NCBI GenBank assembly: GCA_017962275.1
Contig: JAGCVQ010000009.1
Location: 1 to 35,171, forward strand
Direction: 5' to 3'
DNA length: 35,171 nt
From: Bacteroidales bacterium
GTDB taxonomy: Bacteria > Bacteroidota > Bacteroidia > Bacteroidales > WCHB1-69
The position numbers and the translations under genes are program-made. Below the pieces are notes generated by a model. That model did no database searches and was not told the origin of the DNA. It worked only from the letters and a program-made list of their open reading frames with translations. Below, piece by piece: positions 16,395 to 23,732 of the stretch (positions are counted from its first letter, which is position 1; the number at the start of each line of letters is the position of its first letter).

Positions 16395-16706
16395 CTACAG
16401 TAAAAACTGTGTCCCCAGGAACACGATCGCCCAGAAGAAGGTGGCGATGAGAATGCCGCGGCCCGACTTGTCGAACTTCAGCTTCAGCAGATAGTAGCGC
16501 AAGATGAAGATGTTCGGAATCAGCGCCAGCAGAAGGAGCTTGGGAATCAGGGTCTTGGTGAGATCCGGATTGTTGACCAACATCTGCGGGTTGGCATGCA
16601 GGATCAGGGCATAGATGCCGTAGAGGATGCCGAACAGCACGGCGGTCACCACGATGCCCAAAATCACGCCCACGGCGTAGGAATCTCTTCTCAAATAGTC
16701 CATCAT
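16395..16706 (-). CDS. Small three-helix inner-membrane protein, unknown
   Basis: The 103-residue product has three hydrophobic segments: about 11-36 (VGVILGIVVTAVLFGILYGIYA), about 54-70 (LIPKLLLLALIPNIFILRYY) and about 86-103 (ILIATFFWAIVFLGTQFLL), with basic residues between. I recognise no family. Its ATG overlaps the surE stop (TGA at 16703-16705), so it is translated with surE in the same operon. It is the last gene of the C25-surE unit; the composite repeat 30 bases downstream may mark the end of the transcript. Confidence 0.78.
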   Translation of the reverse strand: MMDYLRRDSYAVGVILGIVVTAVLFGILYGIYALILHANPQMLVNNPDLTKTLIPKLLLLALIPNIFILRYYLLKLKFDKSGRGILIATFFWAIVFLGTQFLL

Positions 16707-17476
16707 TTTTCCAAATATTTAAGAGTTTCAATGTATTGGTGTGCGGTCATGTCGTATTGCACGGGCTGCACGGAGATGTAGTTGTGCTGCAACGCCCATT
16801 CGCAGGTGTCCTCCTCCTGCTCCAGCCGTTCCAGCCAGCCGGTTAGCCAATAGTATTTCCGTCCGTAGGGGTCGGTGCGCTCCTGCAGGTCCTCATGCCA
16901 AGTGGCGTGGCATTGACGCGTGATCCGGACGCCCTTGATTTCCTCCATCGGCACTTTGGGAAAGTTGACATTCAGACAGATATGAGGCGGAATCCCTTTC
17001 TCCAAGACCTTCTCCACAATCGGCCGACCGTAGTGAACCACGGCGGAAAAGTCGGCGCGGGGACTGTAGTCCAACAGAGAGAGGCCCACGGAAGGGATGT
17101 TGTCGAAAGCGGCCTCGATGGCGGCGGCCATGGTGCCGGAGTAAATCAGGCTGACCGAGGAGTTGGAGCCGTGATTGACGCCCGACAGCAACAGGTCTAT
17201 CTGCCGGTCGCGCAGCACCACCTTCTCGCCCAACTTCACACAATCCACAGGCGTGCCGTTGGTTTTGTAATATGCCACTCCGTCCTCGTTTTTGTAGTTG
17301 GTCAACCGCAGCGGCTCACCCATCGTGATGGCGTGTCCCATGCCGGAGCGTGTCCGGTCGGGCACCACGACCACCACCTCGCCTAAGGGCTTGGCGATTT
17401 CCACCATCGCCTCCAAGCCCTTCGCTTCGTAGCCGTCGTCGTTGACAATCAGGATTAAAGGTTTCTTTTCACTCAT
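16703..17476 (-). CDS. surE: 5'/3'-nucleotidase SurE
   Basis: A 257-residue SurE family phosphatase that removes phosphate from nucleoside monophosphates in a metal-dependent way and is linked to survival in stationary phase. Motifs visible: the metal-binding NDDGY near residue 12 followed by AKGLEAMVE, VVVVPDRTRSGMGHAIT, the TNGTPVDCVKLG segment and the SGVNHGSNSS loop with IYSGTMAAAIEA. Length is typical of the family. It starts two bases after the stop of the C25 peptidase gene and overlaps the next membrane-protein gene, so all three form one operon. SurE next to a secreted peptidase is not a standard arrangement; it is often found near pcm or rpoS in proteobacteria. Confidence 0.96.
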   Translation of the reverse strand: MSEKKPLILIVNDDGYEAKGLEAMVEIAKPLGEVVVVVPDRTRSGMGHAITMGEPLRLTNYKNEDGVAYYKTNGTPVDCVKLGEKVVLRDRQIDLLLSGVNHGSNSSVSLIYSGTMAAAIEAAFDNIPSVGLSLLDYSPRADFSAVVHYGRPIVEKVLEKGIPPHICLNVNFPKVPMEEIKGVRITRQCHATWHEDLQERTDPYGRKYYWLTGWLERLEQEEDTCEWALQHNYISVQPVQYDMTAHQYIETLKYLEK

Positions 17477-17478
17477 TG

Positions 17479-20400
17479 CTATTTCTTGACGATTTTCTTC
17501 GTCTGGATATGGTGTTGGTTGTCTTCCACCTGCAAGATGTAAGTGCCTGATGTATAGTGGCTCACACTGATTTGGGTGTCGTTATCCGTCAGTCGTCCGC
17601 CCTGCAGGAGTCTGCCGTTGAGGTCGAAAATCCGGAAGGTATAATCTTGCCCATCATTGTCGATTGCCACGTGGATGTAGTTCGTGGCGGGGTTCGGCCA
17701 AACTTGGAGAGAACTCTCGTTTTGGGTGTATTGATGGATACTGACAGGATGATTCACCTTGCCGCACGGGAAGGAGATGTTGTCGAGGTAGGCGCAGTCA
17801 TGACCAGCGGAGCCGTAGTGGTCTTTCGAGTATGTCCACTGGTAGGTGTGCACACCGGGGGTCACGGGAAAAGCGGCGTGGGTCCAACCGATGATACCGC
17901 TCCACTCACCCTTCGTTTGTCCGTCCATCTTGAACAACAGTTTGTCATAGTCCTCTTCGCTCGACACTTTGTAGTAGAAAGAAATGGAATCGGTAACGCT
18001 GACGGTATCGACGATGCGCAGTATGGAGGTGCTGCTATGGGTGATGGCTCCGGATTTTGCGCAATAGGTACCTTCGTAAGGATTGCTCGTGACGATGGTC
18101 CACGGAGATGATGAGTTGTTGATCCAGCTCATGTTGGTGAAGCCGCCCGTTTCCCAGTCTTCCGTCACCTCACCGATTTTGACGGGGAAATTCTTTTCCG
18201 CAAAGAAGTAGTTCACCCAAATAGCTGATTTGATGTAGGAGATGGTCGGTTCGTGAATGGAGTTGTTGGCGGTGGCCGTAAAGATGACGTTTGTGGTCCC
18301 GTTGGACTCAATCGTCTGGAACGGGATGGAGCTGGTCGAAAGCGTCAGTTCATCGTTGAAGCTTTCTAAAAAGAATGTTCCACTGGTGACCGGCATGTTT
18401 CCCGTATTGGCGATGGTCACGACACAGTTGAAGGTCTCGCCATAGTCAACCCGATGGTTGCCATTGCCCGATTGTGTGTCATCAATGGTCAATGAAGTGA
18501 TGGTGAGCGAAGGAGCGTAGAGTTTCACCGACTTGTTCTGAACGATCGTGTCGTTGCCGCAGATGATTTCCATTTTGATGATGGCGTTGTGGTTGGCGGG
18601 CACGACGTTTTCAATCGTGAACAAGAACGAAGCATCGTCAGAAAGCAACGTGTCGTCAGCGGCCAAAGAGGAAACCGTGATTTCATTCGTGTTGATCGTG
18701 ATGTAGGGATCCTCTGTGGAGATGTTGATGCGGAAATTGGAAGCCGTCTCATTGCCGATATTCACAATTTCGGGTTTCACTTTCATTCTCTTACCGAATT
18801 CAGGCAGGTCGTTTTGGCGATTGTTGACGAAAGGAACATAGTCGTCGGTCATCGTTAAATTGCCCACAATCACGTAGGGTCCTTCGTTCGGAATAAAGGT
18901 GATAATACCTTCGTAAGGCAAGTAGTTGGGCGCGGTGGCGAGTACTCGAAGGGTGTCGGTGGGCAGATAGGATTGGCTGAAAGTCATTGTGTATTCCCCG
19001 TTCTGGATGTTCCCGACGGCAATGATTTCCGTTCCGTTGGTGACCGCGATGCGGGCGTTTTCCACGGGAGAGGAGAACGTAACGGAAGGAACACCAACGG
19101 GAAGTATCTCATTGTAAGAGAGTTCGAGTTGGGCCGGTACAGCAGTGCGAACATGCAGCGTCGGGTCGCCGAAGAGAATCCAGGTGCGGAAGACGCTCAC
19201 ATCGCTATAAACATCTAACATGTGGATCATGCCGTTGAAGAAAATACCGCCGTAGGTATATTTCTGGTTAGCGGGATTGGTGCCCACCAGCCAGTCAATC
19301 ATGGCGTCCTGAGCGCACATAGGCGAATTCCACGGTTGGTTGATGGTGGATCCGGTAAAACCGACAGCACCGGTAGGTTGTCCCTCGTAGGTGGCGCGCA
19401 GCCAGGCCTCCGCGAAGCAGGTGCCCGTGTGGTATTCGCCGTTCACGCAGGCTACAGAATAGATGAACGGCAGCTTGCCGACATTCGTCAATGAGTTGAC
19501 ATTGCCGTTGTTAAAACCGGAGGAGACCCACATCTGCACGTCACCGTGACCGCAATACGTGATGATGCCGACGCCGGCGTTCACACCAGTGGCCACCATG
19601 CTCGCCGTCGGGTTGCCGGATGCGTCCAAACCGCCTTGGCTGCCCTCGAAGAGCTCGTAGCCGGAAGTGTAAGTGTAATTCAGCAACTTGTTGTTAATAT
19701 TGCGGATATGTTGGTAATCGTACTCATTGTTGTCGCCAGGACCTTGGTCGGAAGCGATGCCCATGAAGGACGGGAAGTGGGAAGTCTCGGGCGGATTCTG
19801 CTCATATTCGATGAAACGCTGCACCTGCGTCTCCACCTGCGACACGTTCTCGGCGGAAATCTTGCCCAAGATGATGTCCGGGTAGGAGTCGTTGCCGACC
19901 AGCTCGGTGAAGTTGTTGTCGGACTTGTTGCCACCGACGGTCGGGGTGGGGAACTGCGCATTGTCGCCCACAATAACCACAAAAGCGAGGTTGTGTTCGT
20001 TGTAATACGACGTGATGTAATTCTTGATCATGCCGGAAGTACTGCCGGCGGTGGACAACGGGACGATTTCCGTATTGTATCCGGTGCGGATTTTCCAGTC
20101 AACGTAGGGTTGCATGGCCTCCATGAACTCTTGAGGGGCGATGATGAGGATGTCGCCCTCCTCAGTCACGGGCGTGCCACGAAAGGCCGTGTAATTCAGG
20201 AAATGGTCGGCATAAAGGGCATCGAAAGTGAGGTTGTTCTTCGCGGGAGCGGAAATGGAACGGCTGCTGTTGAAGCGCACCTTCACCGTCACGGAAGAGT
20301 AAACCTTCAGCTTTTGCGCCGACGGGTTGTAGTCGAACGGGAAAACTTTGACGCTGACGCCATGGAAATCACGGAGTTGATACTCTTCGCCCACAGCCAC

Positions 20401-20820
20401 GGCGCTGCCCATCAGATAGTTGGCAGACTGGTAGTCCGTGTTTTTCGTGTAGGGGATATTCTCCGGATTGACGTTGCGGTAGAGCTTGCCTTTGGAAGGA
20501 GCGAGTGCAAAGTGGGTCACTTCCGTGAACTGTTCGCTCAGGATTTCCGTCTCCGGCTGGCTGCCTTCGGGCACAATCAGGGAGAAAGCCGTCTGCAGCA
20601 GTTCGGGGCTGCCCTTTTTCAGGACGGGATACGCATCCGCTGAATGCAGCGTCTGCATCTCCGTGCCGTCAACGGTCACGGTCTCCGTGTGATAGGTTCC
20701 GAAATCAATCCGCACCACCGCTTCGTTCTGATTGGAGCTCAGCAGGGTGAAGTTGATGTTTTGCGCTTGGGATGCCAGCGTCCCCAAGACGATGATGATG
20801 AATGTTGCGATTTTTTTCAT
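17479..20820 (-). CDS. Gingipain-like C25 family cysteine peptidase, T9SS cargo
   Basis: The 1113-residue product starts with a signal peptide (MKKIATFIIIVLGTLASQAQ), followed by a propeptide-like region up to about 215 and a C25 (gingipain) catalytic domain of about 220-570. The catalytic pair is visible: His425 in TYCGHGD and Cys458 in YSVACVNGEYH, matching the GHG and VACVNG motifs of gingipains. A putative Ig-like domain region follows (about 575-800), then a MAM/carbohydrate-binding-like region with WETGGFTNMSW...CAYLDNISFPCG (about 900-1030), and a type A T9SS sorting domain from about 1040 (VWPNPATNYIHV to KKIVKK). So it is an exported surface or extracellular protease. Substrate specificity cannot be deduced. 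It is the first gene of an operon with surE, starting after the composite repeat at 20838-20915. Confidence 0.93.
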   Translation of the reverse strand: MKKIATFIIIVLGTLASQAQNINFTLLSSNQNEAVVRIDFGTYHTETVTVDGTEMQTLHSADAYPVLKKGSPELLQTAFSLIVPEGSQPETEILSEQFTEVTHFALAPSKGKLYRNVNPENIPYTKNTDYQSANYLMGSAVAVGEEYQLRDFHGVSVKVFPFDYNPSAQKLKVYSSVTVKVRFNSSRSISAPAKNNLTFDALYADHFLNYTAFRGTPVTEEGDILIIAPQEFMEAMQPYVDWKIRTGYNTEIVPLSTAGSTSGMIKNYITSYYNEHNLAFVVIVGDNAQFPTPTVGGNKSDNNFTELVGNDSYPDIILGKISAENVSQVETQVQRFIEYEQNPPETSHFPSFMGIASDQGPGDNNEYDYQHIRNINNKLLNYTYTSGYELFEGSQGGLDASGNPTASMVATGVNAGVGIITYCGHGDVQMWVSSGFNNGNVNSLTNVGKLPFIYSVACVNGEYHTGTCFAEAWLRATYEGQPTGAVGFTGSTINQPWNSPMCAQDAMIDWLVGTNPANQKYTYGGIFFNGMIHMLDVYSDVSVFRTWILFGDPTLHVRTAVPAQLELSYNEILPVGVPSVTFSSPVENARIAVTNGTEIIAVGNIQNGEYTMTFSQSYLPTDTLRVLATAPNYLPYEGIITFIPNEGPYVIVGNLTMTDDYVPFVNNRQNDLPEFGKRMKVKPEIVNIGNETASNFRINISTEDPYITINTNEITVSSLAADDTLLSDDASFLFTIENVVPANHNAIIKMEIICGNDTIVQNKSVKLYAPSLTITSLTIDDTQSGNGNHRVDYGETFNCVVTIANTGNMPVTSGTFFLESFNDELTLSTSSIPFQTIESNGTTNVIFTATANNSIHEPTISYIKSAIWVNYFFAEKNFPVKIGEVTEDWETGGFTNMSWINNSSSPWTIVTSNPYEGTYCAKSGAITHSSTSILRIVDTVSVTDSISFYYKVSSEEDYDKLLFKMDGQTKGEWSGIIGWTHAAFPVTPGVHTYQWTYSKDHYGSAGHDCAYLDNISFPCGKVNHPVSIHQYTQNESSLQVWPNPATNYIHVAIDNDGQDYTFRIFDLNGRLLQGGRLTDNDTQISVSHYTSGTYILQVEDNQHHIQTKKIVKK

Positions 20821-20837
20821 ATTTTTTTCGTTTTGAC

Positions 20838-20915
20838 CCCCACACTGCGGCTATCGCCTTGTGTGGGGTTAATTGCATTTCGTGCGTTTTGTCCCTTCGG
20901 GACTGCTTAAGGAAT
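20838..20915. repeat. Composite two-hairpin repeat, copy C (inverted relative to copy B)
   Basis: Outer hairpin CCCCACAC (20838-20845) / GTGTGGGG (20861-20868) with inner GGC-TATC-GCC, spacer AATTGCATTTCGTGCG, second hairpin GTCCC-TTC-GGGAC (20891-20903), then TGCTTAAGGAAT. It is the inverted counterpart of copy B and occupies nearly the whole gap between the aminotransferase 3' end and the C25 gene start. Confidence 0.9.
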
Positions 20916-20925
20916 TATGTTATAA

Positions 20926-22158
20926 TTATTTAAGATTCTCGACGGCGGTTTTGATGCGCTTGCAGGCTTCGATGAGGCGGTCTTCGGAGGTGGCGTAGGA
21001 GAGGCGGATGCAGTCGTCGTCGCCGAAGGCGGTGCCTTGCACGGTGGAGACGCTGCCGTCCAACAGGAAGTAGAAGGCGAGGTCGGTGGAGTTCTCAATG
21101 ACCGTCTTATTGTACTGGGCGGCGAATTTGGAGTCGGCGGGCACGTGCTTGCCGAACAGGCTGCTCACCTTCGGGAAGAAGTAGAAAGCGCCTTGCGGCA
21201 GGGTAACTTCGAAGCCGGGGATCTCCTTGAGCAGGCCATAGACCAAGTCGCGACGTTTCAGGAAAGTGTCACGCATGGTGAGGATGTCCTCGGAGGTTTT
21301 CGGATCCATCTCCATGGCACGCAGGGCGGCGCGTTGCGAGATGGAACCCGTGGCGGACGTGATCTGACCCTGCAGTTTGTTGCAGGCTTTGGCCACATCC
21401 ACGGGGGCGCCGATGAAACCGATACGCCAGCCGGTCATGGCGAAACCCTTCGCCACGCCGTTCACCGTAACCACTTGGTCTTTGATGAAATCGAACTGGG
21501 CAATGCTCTCGTGACCGCCCACAAAGTTGATGTGCTCGTAGATCTCGTCCGACAGAATCATCATCTGCGGGTGCTTGGCGACCACTTCCGCGATGGCGCG
21601 GAGTTCCTCCTTGGAATAGATCATACCCGTAGGATTGGAGGGGCTGCTGAACATCATCAGTTTGGTTTTCGGGGTGATGGCGGCCTCTAACTGGGCAGGC
21701 GTGATCTTGAAGTCGTTCTCGATTTTGCAGGGAACGTATTTGATGTCGGCTTCCGCCATTTGCGCGATAGCGCGGTAGGAAACCCAGTAGGGAGTGGGGA
21801 TGATGACCTCGTCGCCGGGGTTCACCAAAGCCATAACAGCTTGGTAGATAGATTGTTTACCACCTGTGGAAACCACAATCTGTTGCGGGGTGTAATCCAA
21901 GCCGTTGTCTCTTTTGAACTTAAGGCTGATGGCCTTCAACAGGTCGGCATAACCGGGAACCGGCGGATAATGGGTGAAGTTGTCGTCGATGGCCTGCTTG
22001 GCGTATTCCTTCACCGTCTCCGGCGTGTTGAAATCGGGCTCGCCGATACTCAGGCTGATGACATCCTGACCTTTGTCCTTTAATTCACGTGCCAATGCGG
22101 TCATGGCTAACGTTTCCGATGCGGGCATTCCCAGCACTCTCTTTGAAATTCTTTCCAT
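20926..22158 (-). CDS. Pyridoxal-phosphate aminotransferase (aspartate/aromatic, class I)
   Basis: The 410-residue product is a class I/II (fold type I) aminotransferase that moves amino groups between an amino acid and 2-oxoglutarate in the cytoplasm. Visible: SLSIGEPDFNTP (about 35-46), SNPTG with Asn175, LSDEIYE with Asp204 and Tyr207, the PLP lysine Lys237 in NGVAKGFAMTGWRIG, and a substrate-carboxylate Arg in DCIRLSYA near the C-terminus. The pattern is that of AspC/aspartate aminotransferases of subgroup I-gamma. The ATG at 22158 is chosen because a longer frame begins in the promoter region; a -7 box lies 35 bases upstream. Substrate (aspartate, aromatic or alanine) is uncertain. Confidence 0.93.
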   Translation of the reverse strand: MERISKRVLGMPASETLAMTALARELKDKGQDVISLSIGEPDFNTPETVKEYAKQAIDDNFTHYPPVPGYADLLKAISLKFKRDNGLDYTPQQIVVSTGGKQSIYQAVMALVNPGDEVIIPTPYWVSYRAIAQMAEADIKYVPCKIENDFKITPAQLEAAITPKTKLMMFSSPSNPTGMIYSKEELRAIAEVVAKHPQMMILSDEIYEHINFVGGHESIAQFDFIKDQVVTVNGVAKGFAMTGWRIGFIGAPVDVAKACNKLQGQITSATGSISQRAALRAMEMDPKTSEDILTMRDTFLKRRDLVYGLLKEIPGFEVTLPQGAFYFFPKVSSLFGKHVPADSKFAAQYNKTVIENSTDLAFYFLLDGSVSTVQGTAFGDDDCIRLSYATSEDRLIEACKRIKTAVENLK

Positions 22159-22192
22159 ATTTGTTTGAATTATATATATCTGAAACTGGGCG

Positions 22193-22201
22193 GCAAAGGT
22201 A
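22193..22201 (-). promoter_or_regulatory. -7 promoter box, aminotransferase gene
   Basis: On the minus strand TACCTTTGC matches TAnnTTTGC; transcription would begin near 22188, about 30 bases before the ATG. Confidence 0.62.
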
Positions 22202-22239
22202 CACAAAAAACGAACACAAAAAGACAGGTAATTTGGACC

Positions 22240-22267
22240 GTAGAGACGTTGCGCGCAACGCCTCTAC
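22240..22267. repeat. 28-bp palindromic element (copy 8), supplies a stop codon
   Basis: Arms GTAGAGACG and CGCCTCTAC around TTGCGCGCAA, one mismatch from copy 5. Read on the minus strand, the TAG at 22266-22264 in its arm is the stop of the adhesin gene that ends here, in the same phase as copy 4 at the other gene end. Confidence 0.9.
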
Positions 22268-23715
22268 AACACGGTGATAATCCCTCTCAACAGATATGGT
22301 TTGCCACGTGAATCGTGATAGCAAATCAGGTAGTTGTAAACGGTGTCATAGAACGTTTTGCCCTTGTATTCTCCATACCAACGGAAGTTTTTGTCGGTGG
22401 AATAGAAAATTTGCTCGCCCCAGCGGTTGAAAACGCGGATTTCGAAATCGCTGATGAGGGAATGGTATGCCTCGGGAAGGTAGAAGCAGTCGTTACGGCC
22501 GTCGATGCTGGAAGGGGTGATGGTGTTGGGAAGGTAGATGACCAAGCTGTCGCTTTCAACGATAACGGTGGTGTCCGGATTCGGGTTAACACTGTCGTTG
22601 ATCGTAAGGGTCAGGATAACGATACTGTCACATCCATGCTGGTTGTTGAAGTGCTGGGTGTAAATACCAGATTCTTGGTAAGTTACGCCATTCCACACAA
22701 AAAACTGGACGGCAGATTGCTCCAGATAGACGGTGTCGTGCGGCCTCACCGTGAGGAAGAGGGTGATTTCGCTTTCGCAGGCGCCTGCGGAGACGATCCG
22801 CGAAAGGACGATTTCCGCTGAGTCGGCTGTCTCCTCCGCACTCAACGTGAAGCCGCAGTGGTTGTACGCTGCTCCTTGGCAGATGGTGTCGTAGAGGATT
22901 TGCGGTTCGTTGTAAAGTACGATGATGGCGCCCTCAGCGCTGTTTGTGCAGCCGTAAGTGTTGGTCGCCGTCACGGAATAGGAGGTGTTCTGCAGCGGGG
23001 CATCTTGAAAATGCGGTTCCGTGGCGCCGGTATTCCAGACATACGTCAGATTGGTGTCGTAATAGTTGCCCGGCGGGGGAAAACTATACACCGCGCGAAC
23101 ATGATGATGCGTATGTTTGCCTTCCGGTATCACTTCTCCCGAATGGGAATATACAAATCCGCTTGCGGGATTGGGCGCCGAGAAATTCATGGTCCATGCC
23201 GAGGATTCATTCAACTCACTGCTGGACCAATAGGTGCTGTAGAGGTCCTCATTCAACATGCTTCCACCCGCATCAATCAATGGATTTTCGATGAACGGTT
23301 TCTGCGCATAAATCATACACAATTGCCCTATGGAGGGAAGATACCAACCGTTTGAAAAATCCACACTGTGCGCAGCCGTCTGGATAATGGTTTGAGGGGA
23401 ATTGAGGATAGCCATCGTATTCCCATATCCTGCGGTGTCAGCCAAGGCTTGTAAAGGAAAATGGTAATTGCTCCACGCCGTAGGATCATACCCTAGATTC
23501 TGAATCTCCGGCACATCCAAGTAGTTGTCTCCCCACACCCTGTTTCCGGCAATGTCGTTTAGAGCCACCGCCCAACCGCCGCCGTCGGGACGGACATAGA
23601 ACACAATGCCCTTGGATCCGTTGGGTGCCGTGTACAAATCCCCTACATGATAGATCTGTCCTTTAGACCAAACCATGACGACCATCATCACCAGAAACAT
23701 CATTGTCTTTTTCAT
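22264..23715 (-). CDS. Modular surface adhesin with FISUMP-like domain and gliding-type (CHU_C, type B) sorting domain
   Basis: Starting at the ATG at 23715 (MKKTMMFLVMM; an ATG at 23718 adds one residue) the product has 483 residues with a signal peptide. Residues about 25-220 resemble the Fibrobacter major paralogous (FISUMP)/DUF1566 domain: GWAVALND, NGWYLPSIGQLCMIY, YWSSSELNESSAW, HHHVRAVYSF. Next come PKD/Ig-like segments (TYVWNTGATEP...GCTNSAEG), a module with YDTICQGAAYNHCGF and a GCDSIVILTLTI ending, and finally a type B sorting domain starting LPNTITPSSIDGRNDCF and with FNRWGEQIFYS. It is a T9SS-exported surface protein; its ligand is unknown. It follows the 764-residue gene by 17 bases, so it is probably in the same operon. 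The stop is provided by a palindrome. Confidence 0.88.
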   Translation of the reverse strand: MKKTMMFLVMMVVMVWSKGQIYHVGDLYTAPNGSKGIVFYVRPDGGGWAVALNDIAGNRVWGDNYLDVPEIQNLGYDPTAWSNYHFPLQALADTAGYGNTMAILNSPQTIIQTAAHSVDFSNGWYLPSIGQLCMIYAQKPFIENPLIDAGGSMLNEDLYSTYWSSSELNESSAWTMNFSAPNPASGFVYSHSGEVIPEGKHTHHHVRAVYSFPPPGNYYDTNLTYVWNTGATEPHFQDAPLQNTSYSVTATNTYGCTNSAEGAIIVLYNEPQILYDTICQGAAYNHCGFTLSAEETADSAEIVLSRIVSAGACESEITLFLTVRPHDTVYLEQSAVQFFVWNGVTYQESGIYTQHFNNQHGCDSIVILTLTINDSVNPNPDTTVIVESDSLVIYLPNTITPSSIDGRNDCFYLPEAYHSLISDFEIRVFNRWGEQIFYSTDKNFRWYGEYKGKTFYDTVYNYLICYHDSRGKPYLLRGIITVL

Positions 23716-23732
23716 CATGCCGGGAATGAGGA

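Noticed and set aside
19546..20643. 365-codon plus-strand frame opposite the C25 peptidase
   Set aside because: Antisense shadow of a gene with clear catalytic motifs; Arg/Val/Gly-rich translation without recognisable features.
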